From positions 158,188 to 222,187 of the forward strand of contig NZ_FCOL02000007.1 of assembly GCF_001544515.1 (NCBI RefSeq): 64,000 nt of DNA. Direction: 5' to 3'. The notes beneath the pieces are model-generated. The model did no database searches. It was given only the letters and a program-made list of their open reading frames with translations, and had not been told where the DNA came from. Positions 27,815 to 37,802 of the stretch are shown here, one piece after another (within the stretch, counting starts at the first letter, position 1; the number at the start of each line of letters is the position of its first letter). A program made the translations under genes and the position numbers. This stretch comes from Caballeronia terrestris (GTDB lineage Bacteria; Pseudomonadota; Gammaproteobacteria; Burkholderiales; Burkholderiaceae).

Positions 27815-30800
27815 ATGATCCAATTCTTCACGAGGCGGCTTTCGAGTCGCTTGCTCGTCAATATCGCCGTCGTGCTGCTTGCACTCGGCGCGAACGCGTT
27901 CGTCGCTTACGAGCAGATCCGCGCGCAGAACGAAGCCGACGCGCGCACGCTGCGCTCGATGAGCCTGATGCGCGACCTCGACGCCTTTCGCACGTCGCTC
28001 GGCGACAACCTGACTTCGCTCGGCCGCTACGAGGCGACCGGCACGCTCGATACCGCCGACGTCCGCGAGGCGCGCGCCGCGCATCTCGACGCGCTGGAAA
28101 GCAGCCTGCGCGCGCAGTTCGCGATGGAGCCGGGCATGACTGGCGCCTTCGATCGCGTGGCCAAGTTTGCCGCCATCATGAGGCACGATGCAGCGGGCAC
28201 GTTCGAGCGGGCGGCGTCGGCAAAAGCGGGCGCGCCGCGCGACTGGGCCGATGCCGCGTTCGTGAAGCTGAGCGAAGACCAGCAAGCCCTCGACGAGGAA
28301 CTCGCGAATCTGCGCGCCCGCGAGGACGCCGCGCTGACCGCGGCGCTGAATCTGTCGGCGCAGTCGTCGGGGCAGGCGATGCTGCTTTTGATCGTCACCG
28401 TGCTCGCGGGCAGCGGCGTGCTCATCTACACGTTCGCGAGCCACGAGCGCTCGGCGCGCGCCAAGCTGCGCATCGCGCGGGCGATGCAGCGCAATAACGA
28501 GCGCTTTCGCGGCCTGTTCGACGCGCATCCGGTGCCGATGTGGATCGTCGACAGCGAGACGATGCGCTTCGTCACCGTCAATCCGGCCGCGATGCGCCAC
28601 TACGGCTACAACGAGCCGGAGTTCATGAACCTGACACTCTCCGACCTTCACGGTGGCGACGACTTCGAGCGCTTCGCCGCACGCCTTGAACGCGGCGGGG
28701 GCGACGAAGTATCGGCGCAACGCTCGGCGGGTGTCTGGCGGCATCGGCACAAGGACGGCTCGACGATCAGCGCCGATGTCTCGCATCACGCGCTGAAGTA
28801 CTCGGGGCGGCAGGGCATCTTCATGCTCGCCAACGACGTCACCGGCCGCATCAACGCGGAAGCCGAGGCGCGGCGCTCGAACCAGATGCTCGAATCGATC
28901 ATCGACAACATTCCGCAGCGCATCTTCTGGAAGGACCGCGAGTCGCGCTATCTCGGCTGCAACCACGCCTTCGCGCGCGATGCCGGGCTCGCGTACAACG
29001 AACAGGTGATCGGCAAGACCGACGACGAGCTGCCGTGGGGCCGCTTCGCGCACATCCTGCGCGCCGACGACGAGGAAGTGATCACGACCAGCGTGCCGAA
29101 GATGCACTTCGAGCGCGAGATCATGGTCGGCGACACGCTGCGTACGGTGGTCGCGAGCAAACTGCCGCTGATGGACGGCGAAGGGCAGATCATCGGCGTG
29201 CTCGGTTCGTATCACGACGTCACCGAAAGGAAGCGTTCGGAGCTCGCGCTGCGTCTGCAAAGCCGCGCGCTCGACGCGAGCGTGAACGCGATTCTTATCA
29301 CCGCGCCAGGGAATGGCGGCAACATCATCGAGTACGCGAATCCGGCGTTCAAGCGCATCACGGGCTACGATCCGGCCGAGGTGATCGGCCGCGATTGCCG
29401 CTTCCTGCAAGGCACCGACCAGGATCAGGAAGGGCTGAACACGATCCGCCGCGGGCTAGGTGCGAACAGCGAGGCGAGCGCGGTGCTGCGCAATTATCGG
29501 AAGGACGGCGCGCCTTTCTGGAACCAGTTGTTCGTCGCTCCCGTGCCGGACGCGCACGGCCACACGACGCATCACATCGGCGTAATCAACGACGTCACCG
29601 ACCTGATCCGCTATCAGGAGCAGCTTGAATATCAGGCGAACTACGACGCGCTCACGCGCCTGCCGAACCGCAAGCTGTTGCGCGAGCGCCTGCAGCACGC
29701 GATCGATCACGCGCGGCGGCACGATACGCGGCTCTCGGTCGTGTTCATCGATCTCGACGGCTTCAAGAACGTCAACGACAGCTTGGGCCACAGTGTCGGC
29801 GACCGTTTGCTCGTGGTGGTCGGCGAGCGGTTGCAGCGCTGCGCGCGCTCTTCCGACACGGTCGCGCGCCACGGCGGCGACGAGTTCGTGATCGTGCTGC
29901 CCGATCTCACCGACGAAGCGCTGCTGATCGCGTGGATGGAGCGCGTGCGCGCGGCGATCTCCGAGCCGGTGTGGCTCGACGGCACGGAGCTGTACGTCGG
30001 GTGCAGCATGGGCGCGAGCCTTTTCCCGCAAGATGGCGACGACGCCGAGACCGTGCTGAAGAAGGCCGATCTCGCGATGTACCGCGCAAAGGACATGGGC
30101 CGCAACACGTTCCAGTTCTATCTGCCGGAGATGAACGCGAGCGTCGGCGCGCGGATGAACGTCGAGCGGCGTTTGCGGCGCGCCTTGCGCGACGGCGAGT
30201 TCATCCTGCACTATCAGCCGCAGGTGGACATGGCGACGGGCGGCATCGTCGGGATCGAGGCGCTCGTGCGCTGGATGGACCCGGAGCACGGACTCGTGTC
30301 GCCAGCGGCGTTCATTCCGGTCGCGGAAGAAAGCGGGCTGATCGGGCCGCTGTCGGAGTGGGTGCTGCGCGAGGCGTGCCGCCAGAACAAAGCGTGGCAG
30401 GATGCCGGACTGCCGCGGGCGCGGGTGTCGGTGAATTTGTCGGCCCGGCAGTTCCAGCAGCGCGACATCGCGACGCTCGTCATGTCGGTGCTGGAGGAAA
30501 CCGGGCTCGAGCCGAAGTATCTCGAACTCGAACTCACCGAGAGCACCATCATGCGCAACGCCGAGGAAGCGATCACGATGCTCGCGGAACTGTCGGCGCT
30601 CGGCATCGGCATCGCGATCGACGACTTCGGCACCGGCTATTCGAGCCTCGCGTATCTGAAGCGTTTTCCGGTGCACCGGCTGAAGATCGACCGCTCGTTC
30701 GTCGCGGACATCGGCTCGTCCGGCGACGACGAAACGATCACCTCCGCGATCATCGCGCTCGCGCATTCGCTGGAGTTGCAGGTGATCGCGGAGGGCGTCG

Positions 30801-30928
30801 AAACCTCCGCGCAGCACGACTTCCTGCGCGCACGCGACTGCGACGAAATGCAGGGCTACCTGTTCTCGCGCCCGATACCGCGCGACGATATTCCCGGGCT
30901 TTTGCAGCGCGGGATCGTGCTCAACTGA
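27815..30928 (+). CDS. Membrane PAS/LOV-like GGDEF-EAL protein (c-di-GMP turnover)
   Basis: A 1037-residue sensor enzyme. An N-terminal helix (about 9-30) and a second (about 186-208) flank a helical periplasmic domain. Three PAS domains follow (about 228-340, 350-475, 478-600). The third has the LOV-type motif GRDCRFLQG with Cys528, and later NYRKDG and FWNQL. The GGDEF domain (about 610-770) has an intact GGDEF at about 687-691 and an I-site RSSD five residues before it. The EAL domain (about 785-1030) keeps EALVRW near 812, IDDFGTGYSS and EGVET. It may therefore both make and degrade c-di-GMP, with one activity dominant. Signal unknown; blue light or redox is possible. Confidence 0.9.
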   Translation: MIQFFTRRLSSRLLVNIAVVLLALGANAFVAYEQIRAQNEADARTLRSMSLMRDLDAFRTSLGDNLTSLGRYEATGTLDTADVREARAAHLDALESSLRAQFAMEPGMTGAFDRVAKFAAIMRHDAAGTFERAASAKAGAPRDWADAAFVKLSEDQQALDEELANLRAREDAALTAALNLSAQSSGQAMLLLIVTVLAGSGVLIYTFASHERSARAKLRIARAMQRNNERFRGLFDAHPVPMWIVDSETMRFVTVNPAAMRHYGYNEPEFMNLTLSDLHGGDDFERFAARLERGGGDEVSAQRSAGVWRHRHKDGSTISADVSHHALKYSGRQGIFMLANDVTGRINAEAEARRSNQMLESIIDNIPQRIFWKDRESRYLGCNHAFARDAGLAYNEQVIGKTDDELPWGRFAHILRADDEEVITTSVPKMHFEREIMVGDTLRTVVASKLPLMDGEGQIIGVLGSYHDVTERKRSELALRLQSRALDASVNAILITAPGNGGNIIEYANPAFKRITGYDPAEVIGRDCRFLQGTDQDQEGLNTIRRGLGANSEASAVLRNYRKDGAPFWNQLFVAPVPDAHGHTTHHIGVINDVTDLIRYQEQLEYQANYDALTRLPNRKLLRERLQHAIDHARRHDTRLSVVFIDLDGFKNVNDSLGHSVGDRLLVVVGERLQRCARSSDTVARHGGDEFVIVLPDLTDEALLIAWMERVRAAISEPVWLDGTELYVGCSMGASLFPQDGDDAETVLKKADLAMYRAKDMGRNTFQFYLPEMNASVGARMNVERRLRRALRDGEFILHYQPQVDMATGGIVGIEALVRWMDPEHGLVSPAAFIPVAEESGLIGPLSEWVLREACRQNKAWQDAGLPRARVSVNLSARQFQQRDIATLVMSVLEETGLEPKYLELELTESTIMRNAEEAITMLAELSALGIGIAIDDFGTGYSSLAYLKRFPVHRLKIDRSFVADIGSSGDDETITSAIIALAHSLELQVIAEGVETSAQHDFLRARDCDEMQGYLFSRPIPRDDIPGLLQRGIVLN

Positions 30929-30934
30929 GTCTGC

Positions 30935-31330
30935 TTAATCGAGCGACGGCAGCGCGCGCGGCCGGCGGTCGCGATCGGTGGCGACGTAGGTGAGCATCGC
31001 CTCGGTCACCTTCACCACTTCGCCGTTCAGGCGCATGCGCTGCGCGTACACCTCCACCGACACCGTCACCGACGTATTGCCGGTCTTCACGACATCGGCA
31101 TAGAAACTCAGCAGGTCGCCGACGAACACCGGCTGCTTGAAGATGAACGAGTTCACCGAGATGGTCGCGACGCGTCCGTTCGCGCGGCGGCTCGCCGGAA
31201 TCGAGCCGGCGATATCGACTTGCGCCATGATCCAGCCGCCGAAGACGTCGCCGTGGACGTTCGAATCGGCGGGCTGCGGCATCACGCGCAGCGCGACCGG
31301 CTTGTCGGGAAGTTGCAGGGAGTCGGTCAT
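30935..31330 (-). CDS. Acyl-CoA thioesterase, YciA-like hotdog fold
   Basis: A 131-residue hotdog thioesterase. The key segment is NVHGDVFGGWIMAQVD, with the catalytic Asp of this family in GDVFGGW, then VFVGDLLSFYADV and VTVSVEVYAQ. It hydrolyses acyl-CoA to free acid and CoA in the cytosol. The ATG at 31330 begins the conserved region (MTDSLQLPDKPVALRVMPQ); a frame to 31378 adds 16 unlike residues. It is convergent with the GGDEF-EAL gene, 6 nt away. Confidence 0.88.
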   Translation of the reverse strand: MTDSLQLPDKPVALRVMPQPADSNVHGDVFGGWIMAQVDIAGSIPASRRANGRVATISVNSFIFKQPVFVGDLLSFYADVVKTGNTSVTVSVEVYAQRMRLNGEVVKVTEAMLTYVATDRDRRPRALPSLD

Positions 31331-31573
31331 CGATGGATTCCAGTTAGAAGCGCATGAAAGTGCGCCTGAAGCGCGCATGAGCGGGGTGCCGTGCCATCTG
31401 CGACAATGAATGCATGACGATGGTGCCGGGCGTGTCAGGACGCGTTCCCGCGGCCGCCCGGATCATCGAATTGTACGGGAAAGCACGCGCCAACGACGTG
31501 CTCCCGCCCCGCGATACAGCTCACGCGCGCCCGGTTTCACGGGGCGCCGCGACCCCATGCAGGTCCCGATTTC

Positions 31574-33454
31574 ATGCGCCGCAATCCGACTACCGAGCCG
31601 GCCCCGCTCTCCAAAGGACCGCGCAACGACTGGCAAACCATCCGCTCGCTGCTGCCTTACCTCACCACCTACAAATGGCGCGTCGCGTTCGCGCTCACTT
31701 GCCTCATCGGCGCGAAGGTCGCGAACCTGGGCGTGCCGGTTGTGATGAAGAAGATCGTCGACGGCCTCGCTTCCGTGCAGCATCTGACCGCGCTCGGACG
31801 CGCGCAGGATTCACCGGGCATCGTGCTGATCGGCGGGATCGGATTGCTGGTCGTCGCGTATGCGGTCGTGCGGCTTTCGACTTCGCTCTTCACCGAGCTG
31901 CGCGAGCTGCTCTTCGCGAAAGTCACCGAGAGCGCCGTGCGCACGCTCGCGCTGCGCGTGTTCCGGCATCTGCATTCGCTGTCGCTGCGCTTTCACCTCG
32001 AACGGCAGACGGGCGGCATGTCGCGCGATATCGAGCGCGGCACGCGCGGCATCCAGCAACTGGTGTCGTATTCGCTCTACAGCATCCTGCCGACGCTCGT
32101 CGAAGTGGGGCTCGTGCTCGGCTTCTTCGTCGCGAAGTACGAGGCGTATTACGCGATCGTCACGCTGATCGCGCTCGTCACGTACATCGTGTTCACGGTG
32201 AAAGTGACGGAGTGGCGCACGCATTTTCGCCGCACGATGAACGATCTCGATTCGAAGGCGAACTCGCGCGCGATCGATTCGCTGTTGAACTACGAGACGG
32301 TGAAGTATTTCGGCAACGAGGAGTGGGAAACGCAGCGCTACGACGAAAACCTGAGGCGCTACCGGAGCGCGGCGATCCAGTCGCAGCGCTCGCTCTCGAT
32401 GCTGAACTTCGGCCAGCAGGCGATCATCGGGACAGGGCTCGTGTTCATCCTCTGGCGCGCCACTCAAGGTGTGATGGCGGGGCGCCTCACGCTCGGCGAT
32501 CTCGTGCTGATCAACACGTTCATGCTGCAGCTCTATATCCCGCTGAATTTTCTGGGCGTGGTGTATCGAGAGCTGAAGCAAAGCCTCACCGACATGGACC
32601 GCATGTTCACGCTACTCGCCGCCGGCCGGGAAGTGCCCGACGCGCCGAACGCGCAGCCGCTCGCGGTGCGCGGTGCGGCGGTGCGCTTCGAGAACGTGAG
32701 CTTCGCCTACGAAAGCGCGCGGCCGATTCTCCATCACGTCGATTTCACGATTCCGGCGGGCACGACGACGGCCGTCGTCGGCCATAGCGGCTCGGGAAAG
32801 TCGACGCTCGGGCGGCTGCTGTTCCGCTTCTACGACCTCGACCGCGCGCACGGCGGACGCATCCTGATCGATGGTCAGGATATCCGCGACGTCACGCAGG
32901 ATTCGTTGCGCGCGGCGATCGGCATCGTGCCGCAGGACACGGTGCTCTTCAACGATTCGATCTACTACAACATCGCTTATGGGCGCCCGACGGCGACGCG
33001 CGATGAAGTGATCGCGGCGGCGCGCGCGGCGCATATTCACGATTTCATCGAGGGCTTGCCGGCGGGTTACGACACGCCGGTCGGCGAGCGCGGGCTGAAG
33101 CTGTCAGGCGGCGAAAAGCAGCGCGTGGCGATCGCGCGGACCTTGCTCAAGGACCCGCCGCTTTTGATCTTCGACGAAGCCACATCGGCGCTGGATTCGA
33201 AATCCGAGCGCGCGATCCAGCACGAACTCGATTCGATCGCACGCGAGCGGACGACGCTCATCATCGCGCACCGGCTGTCGACGGTCGTGCACGCCGAGCA
33301 GATCATCGTGATGGATCACGGGCGCATCGTCGAGCGGGGCACGCATGCCGAACTGCTGCGCGCGGGCGGGCTCTTTTCGCAGATGTGGGCGCTTCAGCAG
33401 CAGCGCGCTGCGGAGCCGTCCACGACGGCCGACGACGCCATCGCGCGTGCTTGA
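31574..33454 (+). CDS. ATM1-type ABC exporter (fused permease and ATPase)
   Basis: A 626-residue half-transporter, active as a dimer in the inner membrane. Six hydrophobic segments occupy about residues 30-330, with the ATM1/ABCB7-type stretch FHLERQTGGMSRDIERGTRG between them. The ATPase has Walker A GHSGSGKST at 403-411, signature LSGGEKQRVAIARTLL, Walker B LLIFDEATSALD and the H-loop IIAHRLSTV. Relatives export glutathione persulfide or heavy-metal conjugates; substrate here is inferred only. It stands alone, with narK converging on it. Confidence 0.9.
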   Translation: MRRNPTTEPAPLSKGPRNDWQTIRSLLPYLTTYKWRVAFALTCLIGAKVANLGVPVVMKKIVDGLASVQHLTALGRAQDSPGIVLIGGIGLLVVAYAVVRLSTSLFTELRELLFAKVTESAVRTLALRVFRHLHSLSLRFHLERQTGGMSRDIERGTRGIQQLVSYSLYSILPTLVEVGLVLGFFVAKYEAYYAIVTLIALVTYIVFTVKVTEWRTHFRRTMNDLDSKANSRAIDSLLNYETVKYFGNEEWETQRYDENLRRYRSAAIQSQRSLSMLNFGQQAIIGTGLVFILWRATQGVMAGRLTLGDLVLINTFMLQLYIPLNFLGVVYRELKQSLTDMDRMFTLLAAGREVPDAPNAQPLAVRGAAVRFENVSFAYESARPILHHVDFTIPAGTTTAVVGHSGSGKSTLGRLLFRFYDLDRAHGGRILIDGQDIRDVTQDSLRAAIGIVPQDTVLFNDSIYYNIAYGRPTATRDEVIAAARAAHIHDFIEGLPAGYDTPVGERGLKLSGGEKQRVAIARTLLKDPPLLIFDEATSALDSKSERAIQHELDSIARERTTLIIAHRLSTVVHAEQIIVMDHGRIVERGTHAELLRAGGLFSQMWALQQQRAAEPSTTADDAIARA

Positions 33455-33486
33455 AAAAAGCGCCGGTGCCGCGAGGCGTCGGCGCC
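33454..33486 (-). terminator. Rho-independent terminator of the narK-type gene
   Basis: On the minus strand GCGCCG pairs with CGGCGC (plus-strand 33480-33485 and 33460-33465) across a 14-nt loop and is followed by six T residues (plus-strand A at 33454-33459). It overlaps the stop codon of the ABC exporter. Confidence 0.65.
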
Positions 33487-33504
33487 TGGGTCGGCGCAGG
33501 GCAA

Positions 33505-34899
33505 TTACTCCGTCGCGTGCACCGACGCGATCCTCGCGCCAGCGTGCGTCGTGCCCGACATCGTCACCACCGCCCAGCGCAGCCACTGCGAGCGCAGCGC
33601 GACGAGCAGGCCGAACGCACAGGTCGCGAGCACGCCGAACGTCGCGAAGCCCATCTGATAGCTTCCGGTGCTTTCCTTCGCCATGCCCATGATCACCGGC
33701 AGATAGAACCCGCCGATCCCGCCCGCCGCCCCGACAATTCCCGAAAGCAGCCCCGTCTTGCCTTTCCAGCGCTGCGGCACGAGTTGAAACGTAGAGCCGT
33801 TGCCGAGCCCGAACGCGACATAGAGGCAAATCAGCAGAGCGATCCCGCCCGCGACCGGCGGCATCCAGATCGCGAACGCGAAGTCGGCGGCGGCTATCAC
33901 CGCGAGCAGCACGATGAGCGCCCGCACCCCCGTCACGCGATCCGCCAGATAGCCGCCGAACGGCCGCACGATCGCGCCGAGGAACGCGAGCAGCGACATG
34001 AAAAGCCCCGCTTCGAGCTTCGGCATCTGATAGAGCGTGGTCAGCAAGAGCGTCACGTACGACGACATCCCGACGAACCCGCCGAACGTGATGCTGTAGA
34101 TCAGCATGATGACCCACGTATCGCGCTCCGCGAGCACCGCGCGATAGCGGCTCGGCAGCACCGCAATCGCGAGCAGCGCGCCGATCACGGGCAGCACGAG
34201 CACGCCGGTGCGCCCGCCGCCGAACACGCCGCTGTGAACCGCGAGCACGAGCACGATCAGACCGCCGAGCGTCACCGCGAAGCTCACCAGCGCGCGCAGC
34301 GTGCTGCCGGTTTTTTCGCCCGCATCCGAGGCCCACGCGTAGAGCGCTACCGCCGTGATCGCGAGGAGCGGCAGGGCGGCGGCCGTCGAGAGCTTCCAGC
34401 CGAAAGCATCGGCAAGATGCGGGAAGAGGAAGCCGTCGAGCACCGCGCCTATGTTTCCCGCCGCCGCGAGACCCAGCACGAGGCCCTGGACCTTCGGCGC
34501 GTAGGTGCTGCCCGCCATCGGCAACGCGACGGCGAAGCTCGCGCCGCCCATGCCGAGGAACACGCCGAGCACGAGCATCATTGAATAAGAGGGCACGCCG
34601 GGAAGGAGCGGCAGGACGATCGTCGGGATCGAGGAGAGCGCGACGCCCATCAGCGCGACGCGCCGTCCGTCCGTCGATTGATAGAGGTTGCCGAGCGTCA
34701 CGCGCAGGATCGCGGCGGCGAGCACCGGCACTGCGACGAGGAAGCCCTGCTGGGCGGCCGTCATCGCGATGTCCTTGCTGATGAACGGCGCGAGCGGGCC
34801 GTATAGCACCCAGACGGTGAAGCCGGTATCGAAATAGAGGAAGCACGCAAGGAGCGAGCGCCAGTTGCCGCTTTTCAGCGACGTCGTCAGGTTCTTCAT
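33505..34899 (-). CDS. NarK/NasA-type nitrate/nitrite MFS transporter
   Basis: A 464-residue major-facilitator protein with about 12 hydrophobic helices. The nitrate-porter signatures are seen near residues 360-400: GLGNGSTFQLVPQR, and SGIVGAAGGIGGFYLP. The N-terminal half has LYQSTDGRR in the loop after helix 2, the MFS motif A position. The start ATG at 34899 follows AAGGAAT; an upstream frame to 35106 covers non-family sequence and is rejected. It is divergent from a LysR gene, which may regulate it. No nitrate reductase lies nearby. Confidence 0.88.
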   Translation of the reverse strand: MKNLTTSLKSGNWRSLLACFLYFDTGFTVWVLYGPLAPFISKDIAMTAAQQGFLVAVPVLAAAILRVTLGNLYQSTDGRRVALMGVALSSIPTIVLPLLPGVPSYSMMLVLGVFLGMGGASFAVALPMAGSTYAPKVQGLVLGLAAAGNIGAVLDGFLFPHLADAFGWKLSTAAALPLLAITAVALYAWASDAGEKTGSTLRALVSFAVTLGGLIVLVLAVHSGVFGGGRTGVLVLPVIGALLAIAVLPSRYRAVLAERDTWVIMLIYSITFGGFVGMSSYVTLLLTTLYQMPKLEAGLFMSLLAFLGAIVRPFGGYLADRVTGVRALIVLLAVIAAADFAFAIWMPPVAGGIALLICLYVAFGLGNGSTFQLVPQRWKGKTGLLSGIVGAAGGIGGFYLPVIMGMAKESTGSYQMGFATFGVLATCAFGLLVALRSQWLRWAVVTMSGTTHAGARIASVHATE

Positions 34900-34963
34900 G
34901 CAGATTCCTTGGATGGGCGGCGCGCGGAGCATTGATGCGCGCGCGGGCAACCCTCGGAAACTG

Positions 34964-34997
34964 CAAGCATCATGCCAATTGTGTGCATGTTTGCTTG
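34964..34997. promoter_or_regulatory. Imperfect inverted repeat between the narK-type and lysR genes
   Basis: CAAGCATCATGC at 34964-34975 and GCATGTTTGCTTG at 34985-34997 form an imperfect dyad around a 9-nt centre. It lies 65-98 bp before the transporter start and about 170 bp before the lysR start. It is the strongest dyad in this 267-bp divergent gap and a candidate LysR-type binding site. Confidence 0.4.
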
Positions 34998-35166
34998 TTG
35001 CTAGCTCCGACGCGGGTTTCAGCAGCGTTCGAAGCATGAAACGCTGCGAGGAGACGCTGCACCGCAGCACCGCCCGAGTGCGACCTGCTCGCGATTGGTG
35101 CGGCAACCCATCGCCCCGCTAAAATGCGGGCTTCATCGCCGACCCGCGCGAGAGGAGCGACAACGC

Positions 35167-36138
35167 ATGGAACTCAAATGGCTCGAAGACTTCGTCTCGC
35201 TCGCGGAGACGCGCAGCTTCAGCCGCTCGGCCGAGATGCGGCACATCACGCAGCCGGCATTCTCGCGGCGCATCCAGGCGCTCGAAGCGTGGCTCGGCAC
35301 CGAACTCATCGACCGTTCGGTCTATCCGACGCGTCTCACGCAAGCGGGTCAGGTCTTCTACGAGCAGGCGCTCGCGATGCTCTCGCAATTCCACGAGGCG
35401 CGCACGCTCCTGCGCGGACAAGGCGGCGCGCCCACCGCGACGATCGAATTCGCCGTCCCGCACACGTTGTCGCTGACGTATTTCCCGCGCTGGCTGCATC
35501 GCATCGAAGCGCGGCTCGGGCGCATCCATACGCGACTGCGCGCGCTAAACGTGCATGACGCGGTGCTGTCGCTCGTCGAAGGCGGGTGCGACCTCGTGAT
35601 GGGCTATCACCATCCGAGTCACCCCGTCGCGCTCGATCCCGCGCGCTACGACATGCTCGCGCTCGGCACCGAGCCGATCAGCCCGTTCTCGGCGGTGACC
35701 AAGGGCGGCCGCGCGCGCTACACACTGCCCGCAAGCGCCGAGGCTCCGGTGCCGTATCTGTCGTACACGCCGAACGCGTATCTCGGCCGCATGACGGAGG
35801 TGATCATCGCGACGGCGCCGACGCGTCTCCATCTCGACAAGGTCTACGAAACCGACATGGCCGAGGGCCTCAAGGCGATGGCGCTCGCGGGTCATGGAGT
35901 CGCGTTCCTGCCGCACAGCGCGGTGGAGGACGCGGTGGAGGAAGGGCGCCTGATCCGCCTCGACCGGGGCACGCGCGGCACGCCCGCCGGCCAGTTCACG
36001 CTGACGATGGAAATCCGCCTCTATCGCGACAAGCTGGCTTCGCAAGGCGACGATCCGCGCCAGGCACTGACCCGTAGCCTGTGGGACGCCGTCATCGACG
36101 AACTCGCCGAGCGTGCTGCCGAAACCCAGACGGGATAA
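35167..36138 (+). CDS. LysR family transcriptional regulator
   Basis: A 323-residue regulator. The winged helix-turn-helix occupies residues 1-60 (MELKWLEDFVSLAETRSFS, ITQPAFSRRIQALE, then TRLTQAG), and the rest is the periplasmic-binding-like effector domain. Start ATG at 35167 follows GAGAGGAG; a longer frame from 35095 is rejected. It could control the divergent NarK-type gene or gdhA 109 nt downstream; the sequence does not decide this. Confidence 0.9.
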   Translation: MELKWLEDFVSLAETRSFSRSAEMRHITQPAFSRRIQALEAWLGTELIDRSVYPTRLTQAGQVFYEQALAMLSQFHEARTLLRGQGGAPTATIEFAVPHTLSLTYFPRWLHRIEARLGRIHTRLRALNVHDAVLSLVEGGCDLVMGYHHPSHPVALDPARYDMLALGTEPISPFSAVTKGGRARYTLPASAEAPVPYLSYTPNAYLGRMTEVIIATAPTRLHLDKVYETDMAEGLKAMALAGHGVAFLPHSAVEDAVEEGRLIRLDRGTRGTPAGQFTLTMEIRLYRDKLASQGDDPRQALTRSLWDAVIDELAERAAETQTG

Positions 36139-36247
36139 CCTTCTCCTGCGCTATGCGCGAAACGCATAATGGGATAAGGAAACGGCATTGGATTTCGCGA
36201 CGGCCTTTTTCGACAATGTGCGCATTGCCAAAAACGCTGGAGCGTAA

Positions 36248-37561
36248 ATGTCATCCCCGAAGCACGACCTGCCGTCACCCGCCGCCCAACACGCCATCCC
36301 GTCGTATCTCCACGCCGACGATCTCGGCCCCTGGGGCAACTATCTGAAGCAGGTCGATCGCGTCGCGCCGTATCTCGGCTCGCTCTCGCGCTGGCTCGAA
36401 ACGCTCAAGCGCCCGAAGCGCATCCTGATCGTCGATTGCCCGATCGAACTCGACAACGGCACGGTCGCGCACTTCGAAGGCTATCGCGTGCAGCACAACA
36501 CGTCGCGCGGCCCGGGCAAGGGTGGCGTGCGTTACCACCAGGATGTGACGCTCTCTGAAGTGATGGCGCTCTCCGCATGGATGTCAGTGAAGAACGCGGC
36601 CGTGAACGTGCCGTACGGCGGCGCGAAGGGCGGTATCCGCGTCGATCCGCGCACGCTCTCGCGCGGCGAGCTCGAACGCCTGACGCGTCGCTATACCAGC
36701 GAAATCGGCATCATCATCGGACCGAATACCGACATCCCCGCGCCGGACGTGAACACGAACGAGCAGATCATGGCGTGGATGATGGACACGTACTCGATGA
36801 ACCAGGGGCAGACGGCAACGGGTGTGGTGACCGGCAAGCCGATCTCGCTCGGCGGCTCGCTCGGCCGCAAGGAAGCGACCGGGCGCGGCGTGTTCGTCGT
36901 CGGCACGGAAGCGGCGCGTCGCATCGGTTTCGACATCGAGGGCGCGCGCATCGCGGTGCAGGGCTTCGGCAACGTCGGCGGAATCGCGGCGCGGTTGTTC
37001 CAGGAAGCGGGCGCGCGGGTCATCGCCGTGCAGGATCACACGGGCACGATCCATAACTCGAAGGGCATCGATGCGGTTGCGCTGCTCGATCACGTCGCGC
37101 AGAACGGCGGCGTGGGCGGCTTCAAGGGCGCGGACCCGGTTTCCGCCGACGAGTTCTGGACCATCGAAAGCGACATCCTGATCCCGGCCGCGCTCGAAGG
37201 CCAGATCACCGAAAAGAACGCAGCGAAGATCAAGACGAAGATCGTGGTGGAAGGCGCGAACGGTCCGACGACCACTGCCGCCGACGACATCCTCCACGAC
37301 AAGGGCATTCTCGTCATCCCCGACGTCGTGGCGAACGCGGGCGGCGTGACGGTCTCGTACTTCGAGTGGGTGCAGGACTTCTCGAGCTTCTTCTGGACCG
37401 AGGACGAGATCAACCAGCGCCTCGAACGCGTGATGCGCGAAGCGTTCGCAGCGGTGTGGGCTGTAGCAAGCGAACACAAGGTGTCTGTGCGGACGGCCGC
37501 GTTCATCGTCGCTTGTTCGCGCATTCTGATGGCGCGTGAAATGCGCGGTCTCTATCCGTGA
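36248..37561 (+). CDS. gdhA: Glu/Leu/Phe/Val family dehydrogenase, glutamate dehydrogenase
   Basis: A 437-residue enzyme interconverting glutamate and 2-oxoglutarate plus ammonia. Substrate-binding Lys91 lies in [10 protein letters not shown], Lys115 in WMSVKNA and catalytic Lys127 in YGGAKGGI. The nucleotide-binding Rossmann motif is [13 protein letters not shown]. Length and sequence match the NAD-type bacterial enzyme more than the NADP-type E. coli GdhA; cofactor is not certain. It is followed by a perfect 18-bp terminator and then by the glutamate/aspartate uptake genes. Confidence 0.93.
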   Translation: MSSPKHDLPSPAAQHAIPSYLHADDLGPWGNYLKQVDRVAPYLGSLSRWLETLKRPKRILIVDCPIELDNGTVAHFEGYRVQHNTSRGPGKGGVRYHQDVTLSEVMALSAWMSVKNAAVNVPYGGAKGGIRVDPRTLSRGELERLTRRYTSEIGIIIGPNTDIPAPDVNTNEQIMAWMMDTYSMNQGQTATGVVTGKPISLGGSLGRKEATGRGVFVVGTEAARRIGFDIEGARIAVQGFGNVGGIAARLFQEAGARVIAVQDHTGTIHNSKGIDAVALLDHVAQNGGVGGFKGADPVSADEFWTIESDILIPAALEGQITEKNAAKIKTKIVVEGANGPTTTAADDILHDKGILVIPDVVANAGGVTVSYFEWVQDFSSFFWTEDEINQRLERVMREAFAAVWAVASEHKVSVRTAAFIVACSRILMAREMRGLYP

Positions 37562-37620
37562 TCGTCGGCTTCGCTTCACACGGCGCCTGCGCGGCTTTAT
37601 GCCGCGTTCGCGCCCTTTAA

Positions 37621-37659
37621 AAAAACAGGCGCCATCCGCTTCGGATGGCGCCTGTTTTT
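37621..37659. terminator. Bidirectional rho-independent terminator after gdhA
   Basis: An 18-bp perfect stem (37621-37638 with 37642-37659) with a 3-nt loop, A5 on one side and T5 on the other. It isolates gdhA from the gltIJKL operon. Confidence 0.93.
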
Positions 37660-37802
37660 GCATGCAAACTACAGTTAGAATGCGCGTCGCGCGGGGCTTG
37701 CGCGGCTTCCGGGTAAATTTCGGGACGTGTGGTTAACAATCATTCTTTCAGAATAATTACCCTGCTAAACTTGCCCCGTTTTCGCCACAGGAGATCGAAC
37801 AA

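Noticed and set aside
34921..34960. A possible FNR half-site (TTGAT) before the narK-type gene
   Set aside because: No matching ATCAA half at the right spacing.
33104..34966. A 620-codon frame overlapping the narK-type gene in another frame
   Set aside because: Arg-rich out-of-frame translation of a clear membrane transporter, running on into the ABC exporter gene.
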